Under the pieces are notes generated by a model. That model saw only the letters and a list, made by a program, of their open reading frames with translations, had not been told where the DNA came from and made no database searches. Below are positions 7,425 to 16,046 of a stretch of 64,000 bases of DNA, piece after piece. The position numbers and the translations under genes were made by a program. Position 1 is the stretch's first letter. Each line of letters opens with the position of its first letter. Where the stretch lies: the NCBI RefSeq assembly GCF_900110855.1, contig NZ_FOFA01000002.1, positions 1-64,000 on the forward strand, given 5' to 3'. Source of the stretch: Microlunatus flavus (lineage in GTDB: Bacteria; Actinomycetota; Actinomycetes; Propionibacteriales; Propionibacteriaceae).

Positions 7425-8722
7425 CCGCTCTCGACCCCGCACCCCGGACCGACGCCGTGGTGCCGACGACGACCGAGACCGTCGAGTCGCCGGAGAAGCG
7501 GCGGCAGCGACTGTCGACCGGCGTGCTGATCGCCGTGGTCGGCGTGCTCCTGCTGGTCTCCCTCGGCTCGACCACCGGCGTGGCGCGCTTCGCGCTGAGC
7601 GACGCCTTCGACGAGGTGCAGCTGGGGACCGTCCCGCTGCCCGGGCTGCCGACCGTCGCCGTGTGCGCGGTGCTCTGCCTGCTCGCCGCGGCCGCCTTCC
7701 TCAGCGGCCGGGTGCACGGCCGGCTCGCCGCGCTCGCCGCGACGGTGGCCGGGCTCGCCGTCGTCATCGGCTTCCTCACCTGGGCGGCCGCGGGCCGTGA
7801 CCTGCCGTTCCCGGTCAGCAACCAGTTCGCCGGGACGCTCTCGCTGGCGACCCCGCTCGTCTTCGGCGCCCTGTGCGGCGTGATGTGCGAGCGGGCCGGT
7901 GTGGTGAACGTGAGCATCGAGGGGCAGTTCCTCGCGGCCGCGTTCGCCGCGGCCGTCGTCGGCAGCGTCACCCAGTCGGTGACGTGGGCGATCCTCGCGG
8001 CGGTCGTCGCCGGGGTGGCCATGGCCGCGCTGCTCGCGGTGTTCTCCATCAACTACCTGGTCAACCAGGTCGTCCTCGGCGTCGTGCTCAACCTGCTCGC
8101 CGTCGGCGTCACCGGCTTCCTCTTCGACCAGCTCGTCCAGCCCGCGGCGTCGACGTACAACAACGCCCCCGTGCTCGACTCGATCCCGATCCCGGGGCTG
8201 TCCTCGATCCCGTTCTTCGGGCGGGTGCTCTTCGACCAGAACATCCTGGCCTACATCGCCATCGTCGCCGTGGTCGTTGTGTCCGTCGTGCTCTACCGCA
8301 CGACCTTCGGGCTGCGGGTCCGCTCCGTGGGCGAGCACCCGCAGGCCGCCGACACGGTCGGCATCAGCGTGCGAGGCGTGCGCTGGTCGGCGGTCCTCTT
8401 CGGCGGCGTCCTCGCCGGTCTGGGCGGGTCGTTCTTCACGCTGGCCTCGACGGGGCAGTTCACCAAGGAGTTCACGGTCGGCAACGGCTTCATCGCGCTG
8501 GCCGCGCTGATCATGGGCCGCTGGCGCCCGGTCCTGGCGACAGTGATGTGCCTGTTCTTCGGCTTCGTCACCCAGATGGCGTCGCAGCTGCAGACGCTGA
8601 GCACGCCGATGCCGAGCCAGCTGCTGCTGGTGCTGCCCTACATCGCCACGATCATCGCCGTCGCCGGGCTGGTGGGACGCGTACGCCCGCCCGCCGCCGA
8701 CGGCGTGCCCTACGAGAAGTGA
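7421..8722 (+). CDS. Nucleoside ABC transporter permease 2
   Basis: The second membrane subunit (433 residues, start GTG at 7421 overlapping the previous stop as GTGA). Features are a long N-terminal part with two membrane segments, then CERAGVVNVSIEGQFLAAAF and LRVRSVGEHPQAADTVGIS, the permease signature and coupling loop. With the preceding gene it forms the heterodimeric channel of the BMP-type importer. A palindromic repeat follows the stop and separates the transporter from the deaminase genes. In many relatives a thymidine phosphorylase gene (deoA) is found in this cluster; none is here. Confidence 0.9.
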   Translation: MTALDPAPRTDAVVPTTTETVESPEKRRQRLSTGVLIAVVGVLLLVSLGSTTGVARFALSDAFDEVQLGTVPLPGLPTVAVCAVLCLLAAAAFLSGRVHGRLAALAATVAGLAVVIGFLTWAAAGRDLPFPVSNQFAGTLSLATPLVFGALCGVMCERAGVVNVSIEGQFLAAAFAAAVVGSVTQSVTWAILAAVVAGVAMAALLAVFSINYLVNQVVLGVVLNLLAVGVTGFLFDQLVQPAASTYNNAPVLDSIPIPGLSSIPFFGRVLFDQNILAYIAIVAVVVVSVVLYRTTFGLRVRSVGEHPQAADTVGISVRGVRWSAVLFGGVLAGLGGSFFTLASTGQFTKEFTVGNGFIALAALIMGRWRPVLATVMCLFFGFVTQMASQLQTLSTPMPSQLLLVLPYIATIIAVAGLVGRVRPPAADGVPYEK

Positions 8723-8751
8723 GCGGCAGCTTGCTCGACCTCAGCTTCCGC

Positions 8752-8810
8752 GCGAGCGGTAGGTTGCCGCGCGAATCCGAGCCCGAACGGTGCGGCAACC
8801 TACCGGTCGC
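8752..8810. repeat. Intergenic palindrome family 1, copy A
   Basis: Perfect 14-bp arms CGGTAGGTTGCCGC (8757-8770) and GCGGCAACCTACCG (8792-8805) flank a 21-bp loop; the full arm starts GAGCGGTAGGTTGCCGCGC. The same palindrome occurs at 19047-19106 and 58022-58078 with different loops. This copy lies in the 100-bp gap between the transporter operon and cdd. Confidence 0.9.
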
Positions 8811-8822
8811 GGGGGTCTGAGG

Positions 8823-9248
8823 GTGACGGACGAGATCGACTGGACGCCGCTGCGCGAACGGGCGCGGGCGATGATCGAGCGGGCGTACGCGCCGTACTCG
8901 GGCTACCCCGTGGGCGCGGCCGCCCTGGTCGACGACGGCCGTGTCGTCGCGGGCTGCAACGTGGAGAACGCGGGCTACGGCGTGACGCTGTGCGCCGAGT
9001 GCGGCCTGGTCTCCGACCTCGTCGCCGGCGGCGGCGGGCGTCTGGTCGCCTTCACCTGCTGCGACGCGAACGGCGCCAAGATCATGCCGTGCGGGAGATG
9101 CCGCCAGCTGCTGTGGGAGCACGGCGGCGCCGCGCTGCTCGTCGACACCCCGGAGGGCGTGCTGCCCATGACGGAGGTGCTGCCGCAGGCCTTCGGCCCC
9201 GAGGACCTGGCGCGCGTCGGTCCCCGGGACACTGGGTCGCATGACTGA
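8823..9248 (+). CDS. cdd: Cytidine deaminase
   Basis: A 141-residue zinc enzyme converting cytidine and deoxycytidine to uridine and deoxyuridine. The N-terminal YAPYSGYPVGAA substrate region, the CNVENAGYGVTLCAE motif (zinc ligand Cys and catalytic Glu) and PCGRCRQ (two more zinc cysteines) are all intact, and the length is normal for the small tetrameric form. I chose the GTG at 8823; the in-frame GTG at 8790 would begin inside the palindromic repeat. The stop overlaps the add start by 8 nt, so the two are coupled. Confidence 0.95.
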   Translation: MTDEIDWTPLRERARAMIERAYAPYSGYPVGAAALVDDGRVVAGCNVENAGYGVTLCAECGLVSDLVAGGGGRLVAFTCCDANGAKIMPCGRCRQLLWEHGGAALLVDTPEGVLPMTEVLPQAFGPEDLARVGPRDTGSHD

Positions 9249-10317
9249 GCTCGACCTCCACCGGATCCGCGCCCTGCCCAAGGTGTCCCTGCACGACCAC
9301 CTCGACGGGGGCCTCCGCCCGGGAACGGTGCTCGAGCTGTCCCGCGAGAACGGGCACGCGCTGCCCGCCGGCAGCGACACCGACGCCGCGACGCTCGGGC
9401 GCTGGTTCGTCGAGGCGGCCGACTCGGGCTCGCTGGTGCGCTACCTGGAGACGTTCGACCACACGATCGCGGTCATGCAGACCACCGCGAACCTGCGCCG
9501 CGTCGCGCGCGAGTTCGTCGAGGACCTCGCCGCCGACGGCGTCGTCTACGGCGAGGCCCGCTGGGCGCCGGAGCAGCACACCCAGCAGGGGCTGACCCAG
9601 GCCGAGGCGGTCGCCGCCGTCGCCGCCGGGATCACCGACGGCATCGAGGCGAGCCGCGCCCGCGGGCACGTGATCGTCGTCCGCCAGCTGCTCACGTCCA
9701 TGCGCCACGTCGAGCCCAACCTCACTGCCGCCGACCTCGTGCTCGACGACCGCAGCGGGACGGTCGCCGGCTTCGACATCGCCGGTGCCGAGGACGGCTT
9801 CCCGCCCGAACGCTTCCTGCCCGCCTTCGTCCACCTGCGGACGCACGGCCGGCCGTACACGATCCACGCCGGCGAGGCCGCCGGCGTCGACTCGATCGCC
9901 GGGGCGGTGCTCGCCTGCGGCGCGAACCGCGTCGGGCACGGCGTCCGGATCGTCGAGGACATCGAGGCCGGGCCCGAGGGTGACAGGCTCGGTGAGGTCG
10001 CCGCCTACGTCCGCGACCGCCGGGTGCCGCTCGAGCTGTGCCCGTCGAGCAACGTCCAGACCGGGGCGGCGGCCTCGGTGGCCGCGCACCCGATCCGTCG
10101 CCTCGACGAGCTCGGCTTCCTCGTCACCGTGAGCTGCGACAACCAGCTGATGAGCGGCACGAGCCTCAGCCGCGAGATGAGCCTGCTGGTCAGCGAGCTC
10201 GGCTACGACCTCGCCGGGCTGCGCCGGCTGACGGTCAACGCGGCCGAGAGCGCCTTCTGGTCCTACCCCGAGCGCCGTCGGCTGGTCGAGGACGTGATCC
10301 TCCCCGCGTACCGGTGA
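9241..10317 (+). CDS. add: Adenosine deaminase
   Basis: A 358-residue TIM-barrel metal enzyme that deaminates adenosine and deoxyadenosine to inosine forms. Visible: PKVSLHDHLDGGLRPGT (zinc-binding His pair; DHLDGG where many homologues have HLHLDG), IHAGEA with the catalytic Glu, RVGHGVRI and the SCDNQLMSGTSLS segment that carries the last metal ligand (normally SxNDxP, here SCDNQ with the order of D and N changed). Overlaps cdd by 8 nt, and its stop overlaps the next start as GTGA. Salvages imported purine nucleosides for PNP. Confidence 0.93.
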   Translation: MTELDLHRIRALPKVSLHDHLDGGLRPGTVLELSRENGHALPAGSDTDAATLGRWFVEAADSGSLVRYLETFDHTIAVMQTTANLRRVAREFVEDLAADGVVYGEARWAPEQHTQQGLTQAEAVAAVAAGITDGIEASRARGHVIVVRQLLTSMRHVEPNLTAADLVLDDRSGTVAGFDIAGAEDGFPPERFLPAFVHLRTHGRPYTIHAGEAAGVDSIAGAVLACGANRVGHGVRIVEDIEAGPEGDRLGEVAAYVRDRRVPLELCPSSNVQTGAAASVAAHPIRRLDELGFLVTVSCDNQLMSGTSLSREMSLLVSELGYDLAGLRRLTVNAAESAFWSYPERRRLVEDVILPAYR

Positions 10318-10739
10318 GCCGGGCGCCCCGGATCTACCCCTACCGGGTGTCCTACCGGCTCGCGCTCGGGCCCGACGGGTCGGTCTACCGCGTCGAGGAC
10401 GTGATCAGCAAGCAGCCGCACCTGCTCGTCGTCTCCGCCGAGGACGAGCGGTCGGCGACCGACCGGGTGGCCGCGCGGCTCGCGGGGCTCGACCCGGACC
10501 TGGTGGTCCGCACGGGCGCCGGCCTGGACCAGCTCTGGGTCGCGCTCGTGCCGGAGGAGGAGCAGCGGGCGGTCGAGCTCGTCGGGCTGGGCGGAGTGCC
10601 CCCGCAGAACTGGCTGGCCGAGGCGCACGGCTGGCGCTCGCCGCACGCACGGTCCTGGGCGCTGGTCGGCCTCCGGACCCTGCTGGCGGTCGTCGTGCTG
10701 GGCGTGCTGCTCTGGGTCGCCCACCTGCTGCGGACCTGA
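10314..10739 (+). CDS. Hypothetical protein with one C-terminal membrane segment
   Basis: A 141-residue protein I do not recognise. Residues 1-110 look soluble and acidic (PYRVSYRLALGPDGSVYRVE, then a stretch with an alternating helix/strand pattern). The last 25 residues, TLLAVVVLGVLLWVAHLL, form one membrane helix with almost no tail. It would be a tail-anchored or C-terminally anchored membrane protein. The GTG start overlaps the add stop as GTGA, so it is probably co-translated with the deaminases, but nothing in the sequence ties it to nucleosides. Confidence 0.7.
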   Translation: MSRAPRIYPYRVSYRLALGPDGSVYRVEDVISKQPHLLVVSAEDERSATDRVAARLAGLDPDLVVRTGAGLDQLWVALVPEEEQRAVELVGLGGVPPQNWLAEAHGWRSPHARSWALVGLRTLLAVVVLGVLLWVAHLLRT

Positions 10740-10746
10740 ACGTCCT

Positions 10747-10767
10747 GGTCGGGCTCGCGGCCCGACC
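10747..10767. terminator. Bidirectional hairpin between convergent genes
   Basis: GGTCGGGC (10747-10754) and GCCCGACC (10760-10767) pair perfectly around a 5-nt loop, in the 31-bp gap between two converging genes. No U-tract is present, as usual in this GC-rich DNA. Confidence 0.7.
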
Positions 10768-10770
10768 GGC

Positions 10771-11994
10771 TCAGGCCACGCCCGCGCGCAGCAGGTCGAC
10801 GAACACCTCGGCGGCGGTGACGACCTCGGCCAGCGGCACGGACTCGTCCGGCCCGTGCGCCAGGCGGACGTCACCGGGGCCGTAGTGCAGGGTCGGCACC
10901 CCGGCGGCGGCGTACTGGCGCAGGTCGCTGCCCCAGGGCGCGCCGACCTCGGGCGGCTGCGAGCCTCCCGTGACGCGTGCGTGCGCCGCCGCGACCTGGT
11001 GCCCGAACGGGTGCCCGGCGGGCAGGTGCCCGCCCCCGAAACGGCCCCCGGGCCAGGTGACGACCGGCGGGTGGTCGCGCAGCCACGGGTGCGCGGCGGC
11101 CGCCTCCGCGACGACCTCCTCGAGCTCGCGCCGCGCGGCGGCGGGGTCCTCCTCGACCCGCAGCCCGTAGCGGCCCTCCGCGACCAGCAGGTCGGGCACG
11201 CTGCTGGCCCAGTCGCCGGCGCGCACGCGCCCGACGGACAGCGGGTAGGGGACGGGCAGGTGGTCGAGCAGCGGCTCGCGCACCCGGTTGCGGCGCTCGG
11301 ACAGCGCCGCCAGCGCGGCGTGCAGCGGCAGGTAGGCGTCGACCGCCGACACCCCCGCGTACGCCGTGCTGCCGTGCGTGGCCAGGCCCGGCACCTCGAG
11401 GCGGAAGGTCAGCGAGCCGGCATTCGCCGTGTTCAGCCGCAGGGCCGTCGGCTCGGGGATCACGCACGCGCGGCCCGTGTGACCACGGACGAGGGTCCCG
11501 TACGCGCCGAGGCCGCCGTCCTCCTCGCCGATGGTGCAGTGCACGGCGAACGGCGGCACCCGGCTGACGTCGGCGCCGAGCGCGGCGACCGCCGCCAGGC
11601 TCGCCGCGAGGCCGCCCTTCATGTCGCACGCGCCGCGACCGACCAGCTGGCCGTCGGCGACGACCGGGGTGAACGGCTCGCCGCTCCACGCCTCGAGGTC
11701 GCCGGGCGGGACGACGTCGACGTGGCTCGACAGGACGAGGCCGACGTCCTCGCCGGGGTGGCTCACGGCGACCAGGCCCCAGGCGGCCGTGCGCTCCACC
11801 TCCTCGCCCGGGTACGCGTCCTGCGCGCGCAGGGCGTCCAGGTCCAGCGGCCACAGGTCGACGCTCAGGCCGAGGTCGCCCAGCCGCTCGGCCAGCACGT
11901 GCTGCACGCGCAGCTCGTCGGCGGTGCCGCCCACGCTGGGCACCGCCACCAGGTCCTCGAGCGTGCGGACCAGGGCGTCGTGGTCGACGGTCAC
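10771..11994 (-). CDS. M20 family metallopeptidase (ArgE/DapE/CPG2-like)
   Basis: A 407-residue peptidase/deacylase of the two-metal M20 family. Motifs in order: LSSHVDVVPPGD (first metal His and catalytic Asp), GRGACDMKGGLAA (bridging Asp), TIGEEDGGLGA (catalytic and metal Glu), and a C-terminal THGSTAYAGV dimerisation region followed by HYGPGDVRLAHGPDE with the last His. I chose the GTG at 11994, which has AGGAG seven bases upstream, over the longer frame starting at 12066. Substrate could be N-acyl amino acids or small peptides. It is convergent with the add operon. Confidence 0.85.
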   Translation of the reverse strand: MTVDHDALVRTLEDLVAVPSVGGTADELRVQHVLAERLGDLGLSVDLWPLDLDALRAQDAYPGEEVERTAAWGLVAVSHPGEDVGLVLSSHVDVVPPGDLEAWSGEPFTPVVADGQLVGRGACDMKGGLAASLAAVAALGADVSRVPPFAVHCTIGEEDGGLGAYGTLVRGHTGRACVIPEPTALRLNTANAGSLTFRLEVPGLATHGSTAYAGVSAVDAYLPLHAALAALSERRNRVREPLLDHLPVPYPLSVGRVRAGDWASSVPDLLVAEGRYGLRVEEDPAAARRELEEVVAEAAAAHPWLRDHPPVVTWPGGRFGGGHLPAGHPFGHQVAAAHARVTGGSQPPEVGAPWGSDLRQYAAAGVPTLHYGPGDVRLAHGPDESVPLAEVVTAAEVFVDLLRAGVA

Positions 11995-12044
11995 GGGCGG
12001 GCTCCTCGGCACGACGGTGGGCGCGCACGTGTGGTGTGCGCACT

Positions 12045-12083
12045 GGGGGTGATCGTGCACCACCACGGTGCAGGATCACCCCC
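12045..12083. promoter_or_regulatory. Long inverted repeat between the DinB and M20 genes
   Basis: GGGGGTGATCGTGCACC and GGTGCAGGATCACCCCC are 17-bp arms with a single mismatch and a 5-bp loop. The hairpin lies 29 bp past the DinB gene stop and 51 bp upstream of the M20 start, on the same strand. It may be a terminator for the DinB gene or an operator for the M20 gene. Confidence 0.75.
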
Positions 12084-12111
12084 GTTCTCGCGGCCGGGTC
12101 CCGGGCGGAGG

Positions 12112-12645
12112 TCAGCCCATCGTCTTCTGCCCGTCGATCGCCTCGCGGATGATGTCGGCGTGCCCGGAGTGCTGGGCGGTCTCGGCGAGCACGTGCGCGA
12201 GCACCCGCCGGTTGCTCCACGCCTCGCCGGGCGTGAACCAGGGGGCCTCCGGCAGCGGGTGCGCCAGGTCGAGGTCGACGCTGCGGGCGAGGGCGGCGGT
12301 GCGCGCGCCGACGGCGTCGTACGCCTCGAGCACCTCGGCGAGCGTCTCCTCCTCCAGCAGGCGGAAGCCGTTCGCGTACGCCTCGACCACGGCGGGGTCG
12401 GCGTCCTCCCAGCTCGTGCCCCCGCCCTCGGGGGCGCCGTGCTCCACGAAGTCGAGCCACGAGGCGACCGTCGCGGTCACGTGCTTGACCAGGCCGCCGA
12501 GGCTGAGCGCGCTGACGGTCGGGGTCAGGCGGGCCTGCTCGTCGGTGAGCCCGCGCACGGTGGTGAGCAGGAACCCTCGCTGCCGCTCGAGGACCGCGAC
12601 GAGCTCGTCGCGCTCGGACAGACGGATCGGGGTGGGCTCGGTCAT
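12112..12645 (-). CDS. DinB family protein (DUF664 type)
   Basis: A 177-residue member of the DinB/YfiT four-helix-bundle superfamily; such proteins bind a metal through three histidines and include thiol-dependent transferases. Visible features are the N-terminal ERDELVAVLERQRGFLLTT helix, SLGGLVKHVTATVASWLD with a metal His, and C-terminal LAHVLAETAQHSGHADIIRE with two more. The last motif is typical of the DUF664 branch. ATG at 12645 follows AAGGAG; the longer upstream frame is not credible. Divergent from metG. Function unknown beyond the fold. Confidence 0.85.
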   Translation of the reverse strand: MTEPTPIRLSERDELVAVLERQRGFLLTTVRGLTDEQARLTPTVSALSLGGLVKHVTATVASWLDFVEHGAPEGGGTSWEDADPAVVEAYANGFRLLEEETLAEVLEAYDAVGARTAALARSVDLDLAHPLPEAPWFTPGEAWSNRRVLAHVLAETAQHSGHADIIREAIDGQKTMG

Positions 12646-12763
12646 CTGCGGCTCCTTCGGCGGAGGTCTCGTCGGCGGTCGACGGGACGGGTCCCACGCT
12701 AGAGAGGACCTCTGACAGCTCCGTCCCCGCCGAAACCGGTCCGGCACCACCGCGGACGCCGAC

Positions 12764-12777
12764 TAGGCTCGCCGGTC
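12764..12777 (+). promoter_or_regulatory. Minus-10 box of a likely leaderless metG transcript
   Basis: TAGGCT at 12764-12769 lies 8 bp before the metG GTG, and no Shine-Dalgarno sequence is seen. That spacing fits a transcript starting at or next to the GTG. The same layout occurs before the PhyH gene (TACGAT, about 14620), the two-component kinase gene (TACGCT, 35519) and the Sir2 gene (TACTCT, about 46873). Confidence 0.5.
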
Positions 12778-14574
12778 GTGGCTCGCATCCTGACCGCCGT
12801 CGCCTGGCCGTACGCCAACGGCCCCCGACACATCGGTCACGTCTCCGGTTTCGGTGTTCCCTCCGACGTGTTCAGCCGCTTCATGCGGATGAGCGGCCAC
12901 GACGTCCTCATGGTCTCCGGCACCGACGAGCACGGCACGCCGATCGGGGTGCAGGCCGAGCGCGAAGGGCTGACGAACCGTGAGGCGGCCGACAAGTACA
13001 ACCGGGTCATCGTCGAGGACCTGCAGGGCCTCGGGCTCTCGTACGACCTGTTCACCCGCACCACGACGCTGAACCACTACGCCGTCGTGCAGAACCTCTT
13101 CCTCGCGCTGCACCGCAACGGCTACGTGGTGCCGCGCGTGCAGATGGGCGCGATCAGCCCGTCGACGGGCCGGACGCTGCCCGACCGCTACATCGAGGGC
13201 ACCTGCCCGATCTGCGGCTACGGCAGCGCGCGCGGCGACCAGTGCGACAACTGCGGCAACCAGCTGGACCCGATCGACCTCATCGACCCGCGCTCGCGGA
13301 TCAACGGGGAGACGCCGGAGTTCGTCGAGACCGAGCACTTCTTCCTCGACCTGCCGTCGCTGGCGGGCTCGCTGAGCGCGTGGCTGCAGACGCGGACCGA
13401 CTGGCGGCCGAACGTGCTCAAGTTCAGCGAGAACCTCATCGCCGAGCTCAAGCCGCGCGCGATCACCCGCGACATCGACTGGGGCGTCCCGATCCCGCTC
13501 GAGGGCTGGAGCGAGCAGCCGATGAAGCGGCTGTACGTGTGGTTCGACGCGGTGATCGGCTACCTCTCGGCCTCGATCGAGTGGGCGAAGCGTTCCGGCG
13601 ACCCTGAAGCCTGGCGGAAGTGGTGGACCGTCGGCGACGAGTCGCAGGCCCGCGGCTACTACTTCATGGGCAAGGACAACATCGTCTTCCACTCGGTGAT
13701 CTGGCCGGGGATCCTGCTCGGCCACAACGGGCAGGGCGACCACGGCGGGGAGCCGGGGGAGGAGTACGGCGTCCTCGACCTGCCGAGCGAGGTCGTCTCC
13801 AGCGAGTACCTGACGATGAGCGGTGCGAAGTTCTCGACGAGCCGCAACCAGGTGATCTACGTCGGCGACTTCCTGCGCGAGTTCGGTCCCGACGCGCTGC
13901 GCTACTTCATCGCCGTCGCCGGGCCCGAGACGACCGACTCGGACTTCACCTGGGACGAGTTCGTGCGCCGGACCAACTTCGAGCTGGCCAACGAGTGGGG
14001 CAACCTGGTCAACCGTTCGATCTCGTTGGCCTGGAAGAACAACGGGGCCATCCCGACACCGAACGCGCTGCAGGACGTCGACCGCGCGCTGCTCGAGACG
14101 GCCGCCAGGTCGTACGAGGTCGTCGGCGAGCTGCTCGGGCGCAACCGCTTCAAGGCCGCGATCAGCGAGGCGATGCGGCTGGTCCAGTCGGCCAACCGCT
14201 ACCTCTCCGAGACCGAGCCGTGGAAGCTCAAGGACGACCCCGCCCGGCGCGACACCGTCCTGCACACCGCGCTGCAGGTCGTGTCCGACGCCAACACGCT
14301 GCTGACGCCGTTCCTGCCGCACGCGGCGCAGAAGGTGTTCGAGGCGCTCGGCGGCGAGGGCGTGTGGGCGGCCCAGCCGCAGATCCGTACGGTCTCGGAG
14401 GAGGGCGGGCCCGACTACCCGGTGCTCATGGGCGACTACGCGAACGAGCAGGCCGTCTGGGCCAGCCGGCCGATCGTCCCCGGGACGCCGCTGGTCAAGC
14501 CGACCCCGCTGTTCACCAAGCTGGACGAGGAGCTCGGCCGCACCGGGCCCTCCTGGGCCCGCATCGACGCCTGA
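12778..14574 (+). CDS. metG: Methionyl-tRNA synthetase
   Basis: A 598-residue class I aminoacyl-tRNA synthetase charging tRNA-Met. Visible: the HIGH motif in [14 protein letters not shown] (residues 11-24), a zinc knuckle with four cysteines CPICGYG...CDNCG from residue 143, and the KMSKS-equivalent loop [10 protein letters not shown] near residue 348. The C-terminal alpha-helical anticodon domain is present, and there is no appended tRNA-binding (EMAP) domain. Single, essential-type gene with normal length; GTG start directly after a minus-10 box. Confidence 0.97.
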   Translation: MARILTAVAWPYANGPRHIGHVSGFGVPSDVFSRFMRMSGHDVLMVSGTDEHGTPIGVQAEREGLTNREAADKYNRVIVEDLQGLGLSYDLFTRTTTLNHYAVVQNLFLALHRNGYVVPRVQMGAISPSTGRTLPDRYIEGTCPICGYGSARGDQCDNCGNQLDPIDLIDPRSRINGETPEFVETEHFFLDLPSLAGSLSAWLQTRTDWRPNVLKFSENLIAELKPRAITRDIDWGVPIPLEGWSEQPMKRLYVWFDAVIGYLSASIEWAKRSGDPEAWRKWWTVGDESQARGYYFMGKDNIVFHSVIWPGILLGHNGQGDHGGEPGEEYGVLDLPSEVVSSEYLTMSGAKFSTSRNQVIYVGDFLREFGPDALRYFIAVAGPETTDSDFTWDEFVRRTNFELANEWGNLVNRSISLAWKNNGAIPTPNALQDVDRALLETAARSYEVVGELLGRNRFKAAISEAMRLVQSANRYLSETEPWKLKDDPARRDTVLHTALQVVSDANTLLTPFLPHAAQKVFEALGGEGVWAAQPQIRTVSEEGGPDYPVLMGDYANEQAVWASRPIVPGTPLVKPTPLFTKLDEELGRTGPSWARIDA

Positions 14575-14631
14575 GCCCCTCGGGTCCGTACGCGCCGCAC
14601 CCCGGAACGGTCACGGCCTACGATCCCCGGC

Positions 14632-15483
14632 GTGAGCAGCGCTGCGCGGACCGACGCCGGACCCTCCACCGACGACCTCGACGAGGAGGCGCGCGGCATC
14701 GTCGAGGGCCTGTACGGCGACGGGATCGTCGCGCTCAAGAGCGCCTTCTCCGTCGAGTGGGTCGACCGGCTGAACGCCGACGTGCTCGCCGCCTTCCACG
14801 ACGCCCGGCAGCGCGAGGGCGGGGCGGTCAGCCGCGGGCCGGAGCGCTGGTACGTCGAGGTCCATCCCGAGGAGCTCAGCGGGTTCGTCGACCTCGTGAC
14901 CCACCCGTGGGTGACGAAGGTCTGCGAGACGGTCCTCGGGCCGGACTACCAGATCGTGGAGATCGGCTTCGACATCCCCTTCGCCGGTGCGAAGGACCAG
15001 CCCTGGCACCGCGACTTCCCGTCGCCGCCGGAGACGTACGAGCAGCACCGGCTCACCTCGCTGGCCTTCAACGTCACGACCGTCGACACGACGAAGGACA
15101 TGGGGCCCTTCAACATCGCGCTCGGCACGCAGTTCGAGAGCGGCCTGGAGTTCGACCACCAGCAGTTCCCGGACCGTTCCGAGTGGCCGCGCTACGCGGC
15201 CGCCAGCGTCTACAAGACGCCGCAGCGCGGCGACGTCTCGGCCCGGTCGGCGCTCACGATCCACCGGGGCACCGCGAACCGCTCCGAGCTCGCCCGCCCC
15301 GTCGTCGTCCTCGGCGTCGACGCGCCGGGTGCCGGGCACGACGCGCTGCACGACCTGATGGTGACGCGGGCCTACCACGACTCCCTGCCCGAGGACCTCC
15401 GGCGGCACCTGCACGCGCGGGTCGTCGACGAGCTCGTGCCGATCGTGCAGAGGCACGACATCGAGGGCCTGGTGATGGGCTGA
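14632..15483 (+). CDS. Phytanoyl-CoA dioxygenase (PhyH) family protein
   Basis: A 283-residue Fe(II)/2-oxoglutarate-dependent oxygenase. The metal-binding triad can be placed at WHRDFPSP (His and Asp) and the distal IHRGTANRSE (His, followed by the Arg that holds 2-oxoglutarate). Between them, MGPFNIALGTQFESG is the usual double-stranded beta-helix core. Members hydroxylate a wide range of small molecules, so the substrate is open. The gene stands alone behind metG with TACGAT seven bases before its GTG, suggesting its own leaderless promoter. Confidence 0.85.
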   Translation: MSSAARTDAGPSTDDLDEEARGIVEGLYGDGIVALKSAFSVEWVDRLNADVLAAFHDARQREGGAVSRGPERWYVEVHPEELSGFVDLVTHPWVTKVCETVLGPDYQIVEIGFDIPFAGAKDQPWHRDFPSPPETYEQHRLTSLAFNVTTVDTTKDMGPFNIALGTQFESGLEFDHQQFPDRSEWPRYAAASVYKTPQRGDVSARSALTIHRGTANRSELARPVVVLGVDAPGAGHDALHDLMVTRAYHDSLPEDLRRHLHARVVDELVPIVQRHDIEGLVMG

Positions 15484-15520
15484 GCCGCCGCGCCTAGGGG
15501 TCGGCAGGTAGAACTGCGCC

Positions 15521-15913
15521 GTGACCCTTCCTGACGACCTGCTCGCGCTCCTGCGCGGCGCCGCGCCCTGCTTCGTGGCCACCGTGATGCCCGACGGCTC
15601 GCCCCAGCTCACCGAGACCTGGGTCGACACCGACGGCGAGCACGTGGTGATCAACACCGTCGAGGGCTTCCAGAAGGTCCGCAACCTGCGCCGCGACCCC
15701 CGCGTCTCGCTGAACGTCTGCGACCCGGCCGACGTGACGCGCTACTTCGAGGTCCGCGGCCGTGTCGTCGGCATCACCGAGGAGGGCGGCTGGGAGCACA
15801 TCGAGGCGCTGTCGCAGCGCTACACCGGGGGTCCCTACCGCAACTACGGCGGTCGCCCGAGCACCCGCCTGGTCGTGACCATCGCCGCCGACAAGGTCCG
15901 CTCGCCCTGGTGA
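15521..15913 (+). CDS. PPOX-class F420/FMN-dependent split-barrel protein
   Basis: A 130-residue flavin-reductase-like split-barrel protein of the pyridoxamine-phosphate-oxidase superfamily. The opening LLRGAAPCFVATVMPDGSPQ and the central KVRNLRRDPRVSLNVCDPAD are hallmarks of the actinobacterial F420-binding branch. Such proteins are small homodimers that bind F420 or FMN and reduce or sequester varied molecules. GTG start, complete length. No partner gene is adjacent. Confidence 0.85.
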   Translation: MTLPDDLLALLRGAAPCFVATVMPDGSPQLTETWVDTDGEHVVINTVEGFQKVRNLRRDPRVSLNVCDPADVTRYFEVRGRVVGITEEGGWEHIEALSQRYTGGPYRNYGGRPSTRLVVTIAADKVRSPW

Positions 15914-16046
15914 CCGGCTCGCCCGCGACGACCGCGCGCCCCCGGGGGTGACGCCCGCGCCCTCGGGGTCGTGCCGGGGGTCGTCCAGGGTCGGCACCGG
16001 CGGGACGCAGGGCCGGGTGCTCAGTTAGCCCTTCTATGCTCTTGCC

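Noticed and set aside
8790-8822. Upstream GTG start for cdd
   Set aside because: It lies inside the palindromic repeat and would add an eleven-residue head not seen in the family.
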